From contig DETK01000020.1 of NCBI GenBank assembly GCA_002361615.1, positions 1 through 15,896 on the forward strand: a DNA stretch of 15,896 bases. Direction: 5' to 3'. The stretch comes from Bacteroidales bacterium UBA3290. Lineage in GTDB: Bacteria > Bacteroidota > Bacteroidia > Bacteroidales > UBA932. A model generated the notes under the pieces. That model was given only the letters and a program-made list of their open reading frames with translations. It was not told the origin of the DNA and did not search any database. Shown piece after piece: positions 7,282 to 14,500 of this stretch. Position 1 is the first letter of the stretch, and each line of letters starts with the position of its first letter. Both the position numbers and the translations under genes were made by a program.

Positions 7282-9589
7282 AGAAGGGCCAGTGAATGCC
7301 GAACTTGAAGCCCGGCGTGGGTTTGATGTAGTGATAGGCCGAGAAGTATTCCGGATGGTCCCAGACTTTGTAGAACGCATTGAGATACTTCACATAGATG
7401 CTGGCGCGTTTCCACTGGACGTTGATGAAGACGTCGCAGTAGGGGATCATGCCGTATTGTTCGTCGACCTGATTGTAGAACTGTCCCATATCGGGGCTGT
7501 AGGCCGGCGCATACCAGCGTGTGTTGACAATCGCGTTGACGCCCGCCTGCAGGTTCATCACGTCCTTGACCACATCGATGTCGAAATACCAGCGGAGATT
7601 GAGCGTCAGCTTGGGCAGCGGCAGCACTTCCGGCGCGGAGCTCAGCTGGAAGAGCGCCTTCGTGTCGAAATGCAGGCGCCACAGCTTGAGTTCCTTGCCC
7701 AGATAGGCGCTCATTACGCTGACCGGGCTTCCCGTATGTTGGCGGATGACGGCCAGCGTGTCGTAGTAAAGCATGTTGGCCACCAGCGCATAACCGAACG
7801 AAGCGTCGAGCTTCCACTTCGGAATCGAGAGTTCCGCTTCGATCGTGCTCTTCGAGACCTTCGAGAAATCGTTGTCCCACTTATGGTGGTTCAGGTAGAT
7901 CTTCTGCTCGAAAGGATGCGGCGACTTGAGTCCCGTATGGAACTTGCCGGTCAGATGGATGCCCTGTTCGATCGGATAGACCGAGAAGCGCAGGTTCGCG
8001 TTGATGTCGAAATCGAACATCTTGTAGCCGGCCAGATAGTAGTCGGCGTCGGCGTTCCAGGCGATGAACTTGCGCAACTGTCCCGAAGCGCCGCCATAGA
8101 CATAGAGATTGTGCTGCGTGTCAAAATTCCGGCCCCGCAGGTAATCCTTGGGATCGAAGGCGTAGGTCGAAAGGATCTGGTAGCCGACACCCGCATTGAT
8201 CTTCGCCAGCAGGGCGTCGGGTGCGTAGGGCTGCAGCTTGAGGAAGACCCGGTTTTCGAGATTGCGCACGGCCAGTTCGTCCTGGCTTTCCGTATCGTCG
8301 ATATAGAACTGGTTGCGATAGAAAGCACGTCCCGCTGCATCCGTGATGATGTCGCTGTAGATCTTCTTGTAGGTGGTGAATTCCGCACTGTGTCCGATGT
8401 GCGCCATCGTGCCTTCGCCCAGCGCGAGCGAATCCCTGTCCTTGCGGAAGAAGTTCATCGGGACGGCCAGCGTCTGGTGGATGAACCAGCTGCGGCGCTT
8501 GTACTCGTTGGTGGCGCTCGACAGATTGACCGCGATGGATTTGGGCTCGACCAATGTGTCCTGGATCCAGAAAGGATCCTGGATACCACCGTTTTCCTTG
8601 CGTTCGACCCGCTGGCGGATGTGTCCGAAATTGGCGAAGTAGCGCTTGCCCATGTAGTTTCCCGAGATCACCGTGGTGCGGTGGTCGGTGTCTTCATTGG
8701 TGAGCATGCCGTGCGAACCGAGGCGCCAGTAGGCGAGGGTGAAGTTGAGTTGCGGCGTGATGTTCTGCGTGGTGAGCAGCTTGAGGTTCGATTCCTCGGC
8801 CTTCTTGTTGGCGAAGAGCGTGCCCCAGTGCGCCAACTCGGTGTACGGGGTCTTGGTGTTGTACTGCCGGAGCGTCTCGTCGGTGAAGGAATCGCCGATG
8901 TACGGGGTGAACATCGGGGCGTCGGGCACTTCTTCGCGCCGGAAGTAGTTGTAGTACTGCGTGGCGGATCCCGAAGTACCCAGGTACGTGGCCGAGATGT
9001 CCTTCTTGTACATCGGGGACTCGTAGAAGTTGCTGTTCGCGGTCGTGTCGAGGCCCTGCTCCGTGAACTCGTTGAATTTCTTGTCAGAAGTCCAGACGAG
9101 GATCCGGCGGAAATACATCGAGTCGGGCACCACGTAGGTCTCCATCACGCGTGGGATCGAGGCCTTGATGCTGTCGCGCTCCTCCTTGCGGATGCGGCGG
9201 ATCGCCCGCTTGATGTCGTGCGTGTCGGGGAGGTAGCGGTAGAGCGAATCGAAGTAGGCCCGCGATGCGGAATCGAGGTAGGGCAGCGAGGTCGTATCGA
9301 TCTCCTTCCAGAAAATGTGGTCGAGCGAGTCGTACAGGTTCTGCAGCCGGATCGAGTCGGCGATCGCGGCGAGCGTGGCCGAGTCGAGCGGAGGCACCGT
9401 GTCGTTCGCTGCGAGCGAATCGGCCGCAGGCCGCGCGAGAGAATCCTGCACCCGCACGATGGAATCTTGCCACATCCGGAAATAGCGGCTGCGCCCCGGG
9501 CGTCCGGCGGCGGAAGCGCCGTCGGGAAGCAGGAGCAGGACGGCCGTAAGGACCGTCAGCAGCAGGGCCGGATGTCGCAGATACTTCAT
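7271..9589 (-). CDS. Putative outer-membrane porin (Porin_10-like)
   Basis: A 772-residue beta-barrel protein. It begins with a clear signal peptide (hydrophobic core about 8-22, cleavage likely after ASA near 27). Residues 30-150 are a soluble, DS-rich segment with repeated Asp-Ser-Leu or Asp-Ser-Ile steps. The remainder alternates polar and aromatic residues as in barrel strands, with many Tyr/Phe girdle positions, and ends on an aromatic C-terminus (FGIHWPFYVW) typical of outer-membrane insertion signals. Length, start and end resemble the Bacteroidota putative porin family Porin_10. It starts 12 bp after the NAPRT-nicotinamidase stop and overlaps the lytic transglycosylase start by 11 bp, so it is in the same operon. 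The substrate is unknown; uptake or release of wall fragments or nicotinamide-type compounds is only a contextual idea. Confidence 0.8.
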   Translation of the reverse strand: MKYLRHPALLLTVLTAVLLLLPDGASAAGRPGRSRYFRMWQDSIVRVQDSLARPAADSLAANDTVPPLDSATLAAIADSIRLQNLYDSLDHIFWKEIDTTSLPYLDSASRAYFDSLYRYLPDTHDIKRAIRRIRKEERDSIKASIPRVMETYVVPDSMYFRRILVWTSDKKFNEFTEQGLDTTANSNFYESPMYKKDISATYLGTSGSATQYYNYFRREEVPDAPMFTPYIGDSFTDETLRQYNTKTPYTELAHWGTLFANKKAEESNLKLLTTQNITPQLNFTLAYWRLGSHGMLTNEDTDHRTTVISGNYMGKRYFANFGHIRQRVERKENGGIQDPFWIQDTLVEPKSIAVNLSSATNEYKRRSWFIHQTLAVPMNFFRKDRDSLALGEGTMAHIGHSAEFTTYKKIYSDIITDAAGRAFYRNQFYIDDTESQDELAVRNLENRVFLKLQPYAPDALLAKINAGVGYQILSTYAFDPKDYLRGRNFDTQHNLYVYGGASGQLRKFIAWNADADYYLAGYKMFDFDINANLRFSVYPIEQGIHLTGKFHTGLKSPHPFEQKIYLNHHKWDNDFSKVSKSTIEAELSIPKWKLDASFGYALVANMLYYDTLAVIRQHTGSPVSVMSAYLGKELKLWRLHFDTKALFQLSSAPEVLPLPKLTLNLRWYFDIDVVKDVMNLQAGVNAIVNTRWYAPAYSPDMGQFYNQVDEQYGMIPYCDVFINVQWKRASIYVKYLNAFYKVWDHPEYFSAYHYIKPTPGFKFGIHWPFYVW

Positions 9590-9601
9590 GCGGGTCGAAT
9601 C

Positions 9602-11647
9602 TTATACAATCTTCACGCCAATCCTGGCAAGTTCGTTCAATGTCTTTTCGTGTCCTTCCGGCGTGATGTATGCCAGGCCCTTCTCGAGCAGGAACACGTT
9701 GTGGCCCGATTTGATCAGGTCGTAGCAAGTCTCGCGGATGCAGTATTCCGTGGCGATGCCACTGACCAATACGTTCTTGGTCAGGTAGTTGTTGAGCTCG
9801 ATGCCTTCGCTGTCGTGGCTCTCGAAACCCGAGTACTGTTCGCGCTTGGGGTTGGTGCCCTTGTAGAAGGTGTTCTTCGCGGTGGGACGGTGGTCGGGTT
9901 TGGTGACCTGCGTCGTGAAGGCCTCGTGAATCTGGGCACCGTGAGTCTGCATCACGCAGTGGGCGGGCCAGGGACCGCCTGATTCCTTGAAGGAGCAGTG
10001 GCCGGCCGGATGATGGTCGCACACGTATAGCACCTGGTCGTTGGGGTAACGGTTGATCCAGCGGATGCTCTCCTGGACCGCCGCATCCGCGCCGGCGCAG
10101 GCCATGCTGCCGTCGATGAAATCGTAGAGCATGTCGACCACCACGTGGGTGTACTGCTTCGTGCTGCCTTCCTCCTCGGCCTGCATCAGGTTGATCTGGT
10201 GGATGAGCCGGTTGATCAGGCGCATCTTCAGGTCGTAGAGGTCGTCGGAGATATCGACCTTGTAGTAGTGCGGGTTGATGATACGCCGCTGCGTCTCGTT
10301 GAGCGAGGCCAGGTTTGAACGGTAGTAGTCGCGCTTCTCGAAGATCGAGCGCTTGTCTTCAACAATCTGCCCGTTGTCGTAGGCCAGTTCCTGTAGGATC
10401 TTGTAGGTGTAGGAGCCAGCGGGGAAGATGGTGTACTTGGTCTCGTCGGCCTCGTCGGTGATGTAGAGTTCTTCGCCGGCCTCGATGATCTTGGTGAAGG
10501 AGTCGCCGCGGAGGCAGGTCACGTCGGCCTCGAACTTGCCGTCCTGGATGATGCGGTAGGTGACCTGGAAGCCCGGGTTGATGAGTTTGGCCTTGTCTTC
10601 CGAACGTTTTAGGATCGGCTCATCGTCCACTTGCACAAGCTTGTAGACGTTGCCGAAGCAGGGGTTGTGCTTGCTGGTGGCGATGGCGTCGCCCACGCCG
10701 AAACTGTCGATGCAGGCACCCTGTTTCTCGAGGTCGGAGATGATGTATTCGTCGAGCGAGTTGGTCGCGAAGATCTTGCAGTTCTTCAGGCCGGCGGCGT
10801 CGAGCATCTCGCGGGCTTTGCTCGAGAGATAGGCGAGGTCGCCGCTGTCGAGGCGGATGCCGTAGCCCTGCGGGTAGCTGTCGTCGATGCCGTTGGCCTT
10901 GAAGGCGCGGATGGCGTTGCGGACGCCGCATTTGAGCGTGTCGAAGGTATCGACCAGCAGGATCAGCCCTTCGCCCATGTGGGTCTTGATATAGGTGTCG
11001 AAAGCTTTGTATTCGCCATCGATGCTGCAGCCGAACGAGGTGGTGTAGCTGTGGGCCATCGTGCCGCTTGCATCGAAGCCGAACTCAATGCCGGTAAGGA
11101 TGTTGGAAGTGCTGGCGCAGCCGCCGATGAAGGCGGCTTTGGCGCCGTACTCGGCGGCCCAGGGACCGTGGGCGCGGCGGGAGCCGAATTCGCTCACGGG
11201 ACGACTGCCGGCCGCGCGGGTTACGCGCGATGCCTTCGTGGCGATGGCCATCTGGTGGTTCATGATGCAGAGCAGGGGCGTCTCCAGGACCTGGGCTTCG
11301 ATGATCGGGCCTACGATGGTGAGGATGGGCTCCTTGGGGAAGGCGATCTCGCCTTCCTTCATGGCGTACACCTTGCCGGTGAACTTCATGTGGGCGAGAT
11401 ACTCCCGGAATTCGCGGTAATCCTCGCCCGGGAGGAACTGCTCGAAGAAACCGATATCCTCGCTTCCCAGGTCGGCGATCATCTGCAGGGCTTCGCGGAT
11501 GCCGCTGACCACCGCCCAGTTGTTGTTGTCGGGCGCCTTGCGGAAGAAGAGGTTGAATACGGCGATGCGGTCTTTCATTCCGTTCTCGAAGAAAGACTTG
11601 CCCATCGTGTACTGGTATTTGTCAGAACAGTATGAGATGTTGAGCAT
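9602..11647 (-). CDS. Nicotinate phosphoribosyltransferase-nicotinamidase fusion
   Basis: One 681-residue protein carrying two successive steps of NAD salvage. Residues 1-485 are a NAPRTase: an N-terminal YCSDKYQYTMGKSFFENGM resembles the usual LTDLYQLTM start, EFGSRRAHG lies at 153-161, GTMAHS with the probable phospho-His199, and RLDSGDL near 265-271. After a short linker, residues 498-681 form an isochorismatase-fold nicotinamidase: VVVDMLYDF (Asp505), the metal site DHHPAGHCSF (Asp544, His546, His550) with WPAHC (His563), FYKGT (Lys596) and ATEYC with catalytic Cys636. Both sites look complete, so nicotinamide would be deamidated to nicotinate and then joined to PRPP to give NaMN. The frame is uninterrupted. 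It begins 5 bp after the MurU-like gene. Both functions are confident from motifs; direct transfer between the domains is inference. Confidence 0.92.
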   Translation of the reverse strand: MLNISYCSDKYQYTMGKSFFENGMKDRIAVFNLFFRKAPDNNNWAVVSGIREALQMIADLGSEDIGFFEQFLPGEDYREFREYLAHMKFTGKVYAMKEGEIAFPKEPILTIVGPIIEAQVLETPLLCIMNHQMAIATKASRVTRAAGSRPVSEFGSRRAHGPWAAEYGAKAAFIGGCASTSNILTGIEFGFDASGTMAHSYTTSFGCSIDGEYKAFDTYIKTHMGEGLILLVDTFDTLKCGVRNAIRAFKANGIDDSYPQGYGIRLDSGDLAYLSSKAREMLDAAGLKNCKIFATNSLDEYIISDLEKQGACIDSFGVGDAIATSKHNPCFGNVYKLVQVDDEPILKRSEDKAKLINPGFQVTYRIIQDGKFEADVTCLRGDSFTKIIEAGEELYITDEADETKYTIFPAGSYTYKILQELAYDNGQIVEDKRSIFEKRDYYRSNLASLNETQRRIINPHYYKVDISDDLYDLKMRLINRLIHQINLMQAEEEGSTKQYTHVVVDMLYDFIDGSMACAGADAAVQESIRWINRYPNDQVLYVCDHHPAGHCSFKESGGPWPAHCVMQTHGAQIHEAFTTQVTKPDHRPTAKNTFYKGTNPKREQYSGFESHDSEGIELNNYLTKNVLVSGIATEYCIRETCYDLIKSGHNVFLLEKGLAYITPEGHEKTLNELARIGVKIV

Positions 11648-11652
11648 GGCGA

Positions 11653-12375
11653 TTATGAGGGGATGGTAAGATTCAGTTCCGAGAGTTTGCCTACGTCGTG
11701 GATTTCAAGCCCTGGCATGACGGCGGCGCGCACGGCGTGGGTACGGCAGACGTCGAGGTAAAAGTCCACGATTGAGAATTTTTCGGGCCAGGGATGCATC
11801 AGCGGGAAGATGGCGGGGCTGATGCAGTGGATGCCCGCAAAGGCGAGGCGGGTGCAGCGGTCCGGGTCGATGCCGGGCCAGGGGCTGCGCACCTCGCCGG
11901 TCGCGATATTGGTCCAGCCCACGAGGAGCCCGTCTTCGTCGAAGAGGAAGTAACGGGAGGTCTCGCGGTCGCTCACCAGGATGGTGGCCAGGTCTCCGGC
12001 GTGATGCTGCGCCCGGAACCAGGCCAGGTCGAGGTTCGAGAGGATGTCCACGTTGTGGACGAGGAAAGGCTCCGTACCGTCGGCAAGCAGGGGCTCGGCA
12101 TGTCGGATGCCGCCGCCTGTTTCGCGCAGCAGGTCGGTTTCATCGGAGAAAGAGACCCGGGCACCGAAGCCTTCGTTCGCGGCTACGAAGTCGCGGATCA
12201 TATCTGCAAAATGGTGCACGTTGATGACGATCTCATCGTAACCGGCTGTCACCAGCTTCTCCATTACGTGTTGCAGGAGCGGCTTGCCGCTCACAGGCAC
12301 GAGGGCTTTGGGCATCGTGTCGGTGAGGGGTTTGAGCCGGGTACCGAGACCGGCGGCGAAAATGAGCGCTTTCAT
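11653..12375 (-). CDS. Nucleotidyltransferase, MurU-like (MurNAc/GlcNAc-1-P uridylyltransferase)
   Basis: A 240-residue sugar-phosphate nucleotidyltransferase, predicted to join a sugar 1-phosphate to UTP (or another NTP) in the cytoplasm. The N-terminal nucleotide loop AAGLGTRLKPLTDTMPKAL carries Gly9, Gly11, Arg13 and Lys23; ETGGGI (85-90) and VHNVDIL with Mg-binding Asp110 follow. It is short, lacking the left-handed beta-helix of GlmU, as in MurU. It begins 7 bp after an AmgK-like kinase gene, the partner that makes MurNAc 1-phosphate in the AmgK-MurU recycling route known from Pseudomonas putida. That pairing is the main reason to prefer MurU over the general RmlA/hexose-1-P nucleotidyltransferase class. 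The substrate cannot be proved from the sequence. The next gene starts after 5 bp. Confidence 0.82.
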   Translation of the reverse strand: MKALIFAAGLGTRLKPLTDTMPKALVPVSGKPLLQHVMEKLVTAGYDEIVINVHHFADMIRDFVAANEGFGARVSFSDETDLLRETGGGIRHAEPLLADGTEPFLVHNVDILSNLDLAWFRAQHHAGDLATILVSDRETSRYFLFDEDGLLVGWTNIATGEVRSPWPGIDPDRCTRLAFAGIHCISPAIFPLMHPWPEKFSIVDFYLDVCRTHAVRAAVMPGLEIHDVGKLSELNLTIPS

Positions 12376-12382
12376 CTTGCTG

Positions 12383-13798
12383 CTAGAGTTCCTTTTCGAT
12401 TTCCAGCTCCCGGTGCGTGATGCGCACCTTGATGCTGAATTTCTGCGAAAGATGTTCCGCCAGATGTTCGGCGCAATAGACCGAGCGGTGTTGTCCGCCC
12501 GTACAGCCGAAGCTGACCATCAGATGCGTGAACTTGCGTTCGATGAAACGCTGCACGTGGGCGTCGACGAGTTCGTAGGCGTGGTCGAGGAATTTGAGCA
12601 CGCCGCCGTCGTCTTCCATGAACTTGATGACTTCGGCGTCCATGCCGGTAAAGTGCTTGTAATGCTCGTATTTGCCCGGATTTTCAAGGCCACGGCAGTC
12701 GAACACATAGCCGCCGCCGTTGCCGCTGGCATCGTTGGGGATGCCTTTCTTGTAGGCAAAGCTGAAGATGTCCACTTCCAGGCCGCGTTCCTGGTTCAGG
12801 TCGGAGAACTGCTTCATCGAGGTCAGTTCGCCCAGCAGCTTGTTCAGGTAGGGATACTCCTCGAAGGGTTTCTTCAGCAACCGGCGCAGGTTCTCCATGG
12901 CGTAGGGAACGCTCTGCAGGAAGTGCGGCTTTTTCTCGAAGTAGCCGCGGAAACCGTAGGCACCGAGCACCTGCAGCGTGCGGAAAAGCACAAAGTGGCG
13001 CAGGGTTTCCAGGAAAGCGTCGCGCGAGATGGGCATATATTTCTTGAGCGCGTCGAGATAGGCGTCGATGAGCTCCATCTTGAACGATTCCGGGTAGGCG
13101 GCCTTGGCCTGCCAGATGAAGGAGGCTACGTCGTAGTAGATCGGGCCCTTGCGTCCGCCCTGGAAATCGATGAAATAAGGCTCGCCGTACCGGATCATCA
13201 CGTTGCGGGCCTGGAAATCGCGGTAGAGGAAGGTGTCGGACATGCTCTGCATGAGGATGTCCGACATGGTGTGGAAATCCTTGTCAAGTTCGATTTCGCT
13301 GAACTCCAGTCCCGTGGCCTTGAGGAAGCAGTACTTGAAATAGTTCTGGTCGAACGAGATCATGCGCTGGTCGAACTCGGGCTGCGGGAAGCAGACCGAG
13401 AAGTCGAGTCCGTCGGCTCCTTCGAACTGGATTTGCGGCAATGCGCGGACAGCTTTGAAGATGAGCGCTTTCTCGGCAGGGGAATACTGTCCTTTCTCGC
13501 GTCCTTCGGCCACCAGGTTGAAGAGGGTGTCGTCGCCCAGGTCTTCCTGCAGGTAGCAGGTGAAGTCGCTGTTGTGGGCCAGCACTTCGGGGACGTTGAG
13601 TCCCTTCTCCTTGAAGTGGCAGGCCATCTTCCAGAAGGCGATGTTCTCGGGGACGGACGTGCCGCGCGCGCCGATCAGGGTGACGTCGTTGCCCGTGATG
13701 CGGAAATAGCGGCGGTTGCTGCCGGAGGAGGGGAGCTCCTCGAAAGTACGGATTTGTTGTCCGGTATATTGTTCGAATAACGATTTGACAGGATCCAT
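12383..13798 (-). CDS. AmgK-like sugar kinase fused to RapZ C-terminal domain
   Basis: A 471-residue two-domain protein from the ATG at 13798; an upstream TTG at 13819 is possible but falls inside the -7 box. Residues 1-325 form an APH/AmgK-type kinase: SGSNRRYFR near the nucleotide loop, YRDFQARN with Asp194 and Asn199 as the catalytic loop, and FIDFQGGRKGP with Asp211 as metal ligand. The first His of the usual HxDxxxxN loop is Tyr192 here. Residues 338-471 match the C-terminal domain of RapZ: SFAYKKGIPNDA, YVFDCRGLENPG, the signature GCTGGQHRSV (431-440) and THRELE. The P-loop ATPase half of RapZ is absent. AmgK phosphorylates MurNAc/GlcNAc at the anomeric position, and the next gene is MurU-like, so a cell-wall sugar kinase is likely. 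In E. coli the RapZ C-terminal domain binds glucosamine 6-phosphate, so sensing of amino sugars by the fused domain is an inference. Confidence 0.88.
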   Translation of the reverse strand: MDPVKSLFEQYTGQQIRTFEELPSSGSNRRYFRITGNDVTLIGARGTSVPENIAFWKMACHFKEKGLNVPEVLAHNSDFTCYLQEDLGDDTLFNLVAEGREKGQYSPAEKALIFKAVRALPQIQFEGADGLDFSVCFPQPEFDQRMISFDQNYFKYCFLKATGLEFSEIELDKDFHTMSDILMQSMSDTFLYRDFQARNVMIRYGEPYFIDFQGGRKGPIYYDVASFIWQAKAAYPESFKMELIDAYLDALKKYMPISRDAFLETLRHFVLFRTLQVLGAYGFRGYFEKKPHFLQSVPYAMENLRRLLKKPFEEYPYLNKLLGELTSMKQFSDLNQERGLEVDIFSFAYKKGIPNDASGNGGGYVFDCRGLENPGKYEHYKHFTGMDAEVIKFMEDDGGVLKFLDHAYELVDAHVQRFIERKFTHLMVSFGCTGGQHRSVYCAEHLAEHLSQKFSIKVRITHRELEIEKEL

Positions 13799-13816
13799 GT
13801 TGTGCGGTTTATCCTT

Positions 13817-13824
13817 CAAAAGTA
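13817..13824 (-). promoter_or_regulatory. Bacteroidota -7 box of the five-gene operon
   Basis: On the minus strand this reads TACTTTTG, a perfect TAnnTTTG match, ending 18 bases before the ATG at 13798 and so giving a leader of only about 10 nt. The -33 element is weak: the nearest TTG (13851-13849) is 24 bases upstream rather than the usual 19-21. That suggests either an activator-dependent promoter or one in which the neighbouring palindrome matters. Confidence 0.5.
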
Positions 13825-13838
13825 CGAAATAATTTCGT
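13824..13838. promoter_or_regulatory. 15-bp perfect palindrome, candidate operator
   Basis: ACGAAAT-A-ATTTCGT is a perfect inverted repeat with 7-base arms and a single central base. It shares its first base with the -7 box and fills the spacer where RNA polymerase would sit, a classic position for a repressor. No regulator gene is in the window. Confidence 0.45.
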
Positions 13839-13843
13839 CTTTA

Positions 13844-13922
13844 GGGCACAATTATGAGGCATTTTGTGCCCGGACCGACGTTTTTGCCCCTTCGGGGCAC
13901 ACAGGACGGGGTTATTGTGCCC
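13844..13922. repeat. Four alternating GGGCACA(A) boxes
   Basis: The motif occurs at 13844-13851 (forward), 13864-13871 (reverse), 13895-13901 (forward, 7 bases) and 13915-13922 (reverse). Each forward copy can pair with the next reverse copy: 8-bp arms with a 12-base loop, then 7-bp arms with a 14-base loop. The last box overlaps the stop end of the nitroreductase gene. Function unknown: tandem hairpins ending the upstream transcript or binding sites for a regulator are both possible. Confidence 0.55.
13886..13898 (-). terminator. GC hairpin after the nitroreductase gene
   Basis: GCCCC-GAA-GGGGC on the minus strand forms a tight 5-bp stem 13 bases after the TAA at 13914-13912. The bases that follow on the minus strand are A-rich, not a U run, so it is not a canonical intrinsic terminator; it may pause transcription or protect the 3' end. 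Confidence 0.3.
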
Positions 13923-14499
13923 AGCCGACCGTCTGAACCAACGTGATTTCCTGGGTCGGGTCCAGACTCAGGCGGGCCGAAAGTTCCTCTTTCGGGATCA
14001 TGGCGCGGATCACCGTGGCCATACCTTCGGACGCGCAGAACAGATAGACGTTTTCGGCGATGAAGCCCGTATCGGCGTAGATGGCCTGGGCCAATCCCCG
14101 TCCGGTCTTGCCGACAACTTTCTCAAGACGGGCTACATAGGCAATCTCCGCAGCGGCGGTTCCCACATACTCCTGCAGTCCGGAAGCGGCGCGAAGGTCT
14201 TCTTCCGACACAGGCTCAAGTTTGTTTTCAGCCGGTTCGTAGCGGAAAGCGCCTTCGGGCAGCAGCACGTAGAGTTCGATCTCCTGCCAGTTGTGGGAAG
14301 ACGGCGCGCTGCGACGTTTCGGGGAAATAGGGCCGAAGGCGGCCCAGAGCAGGTCGGACAGCAACTGAAGGTCGCTTTCAAGCGCCAGATCGAAACGGCG
14401 GGCTGAGAATTTGCGGATGGAACGGCGCGCCATCAGTACGTCGCGCAGCGGCTTGCCGCCGGAGCACACAGGTGCGGGAAGTAAGATTTCGGCTTTCAT
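13912..14499 (-). CDS. SagB/ThcOx-like nitroreductase-family flavoprotein
   Basis: A 195-residue FMN-dependent oxidoreductase of the nitroreductase fold. The ATG at 14499 is used: it lies 1 bp after the LysO stop and gives the usual family start of a short lead (ILLPAP, then GGKPL) before the FMN-binding arginines RRSIRKF (25-31). The longer open frame to 14622 is antisense to LysO. Other family features are LLWAAFG (50-56), KRRSAPSSHNWQEIELYV (61-78), and the helix AENVYLFCASEGMATVIR (148-165). No signal peptide, unlike several Bacteroidales homologues. Substrate is unknown; members reduce quinones, nitro compounds or oxidise azoline rings in peptides, and no peptide-modification genes are nearby. 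It is probably co-transcribed with the LysO-type exporter. Confidence 0.8.
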   Translation of the reverse strand: MKAEILLPAPVCSGGKPLRDVLMARRSIRKFSARRFDLALESDLQLLSDLLWAAFGPISPKRRSAPSSHNWQEIELYVLLPEGAFRYEPAENKLEPVSEEDLRAASGLQEYVGTAAAEIAYVARLEKVVGKTGRGLAQAIYADTGFIAENVYLFCASEGMATVIRAMIPKEELSARLSLDPTQEITLVQTVGWAQ

Positions 14500-14500
14500 T

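Noticed and set aside
7282..7380. Longer start for the lytic transglycosylase at 7380
   Set aside because: Adds 33 basic and serine-rich residues before a good export signal and lies wholly within the porin gene; the ATG at 7281 fits better.
7292..9982. 896-residue open frame on the + strand opposite the porin and the end of the NAPRT fusion
   Set aside because: No domain or signal recognised and composition is Val/Arg/Glu-rich as expected from reading the complement of a GC-rich gene; the minus-strand proteins have clear family features.
10631..11635. 334-residue + strand frame opposite the NAPRT domain
   Set aside because: Antisense shadow; Gly/Ala/Val/Glu composition, no motifs.
12284..13780. 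498-residue open frame on the + strand opposite the kinase-RapZ_C gene
   Set aside because: Antisense shadow of a well-supported gene; no recognisable motifs.
13799..13819. TTG start at 13819 for the kinase-RapZ_C protein
   Set aside because: It coincides with the -7 box, so it would lie upstream of the predicted transcript start; the ATG at 13798 is used.
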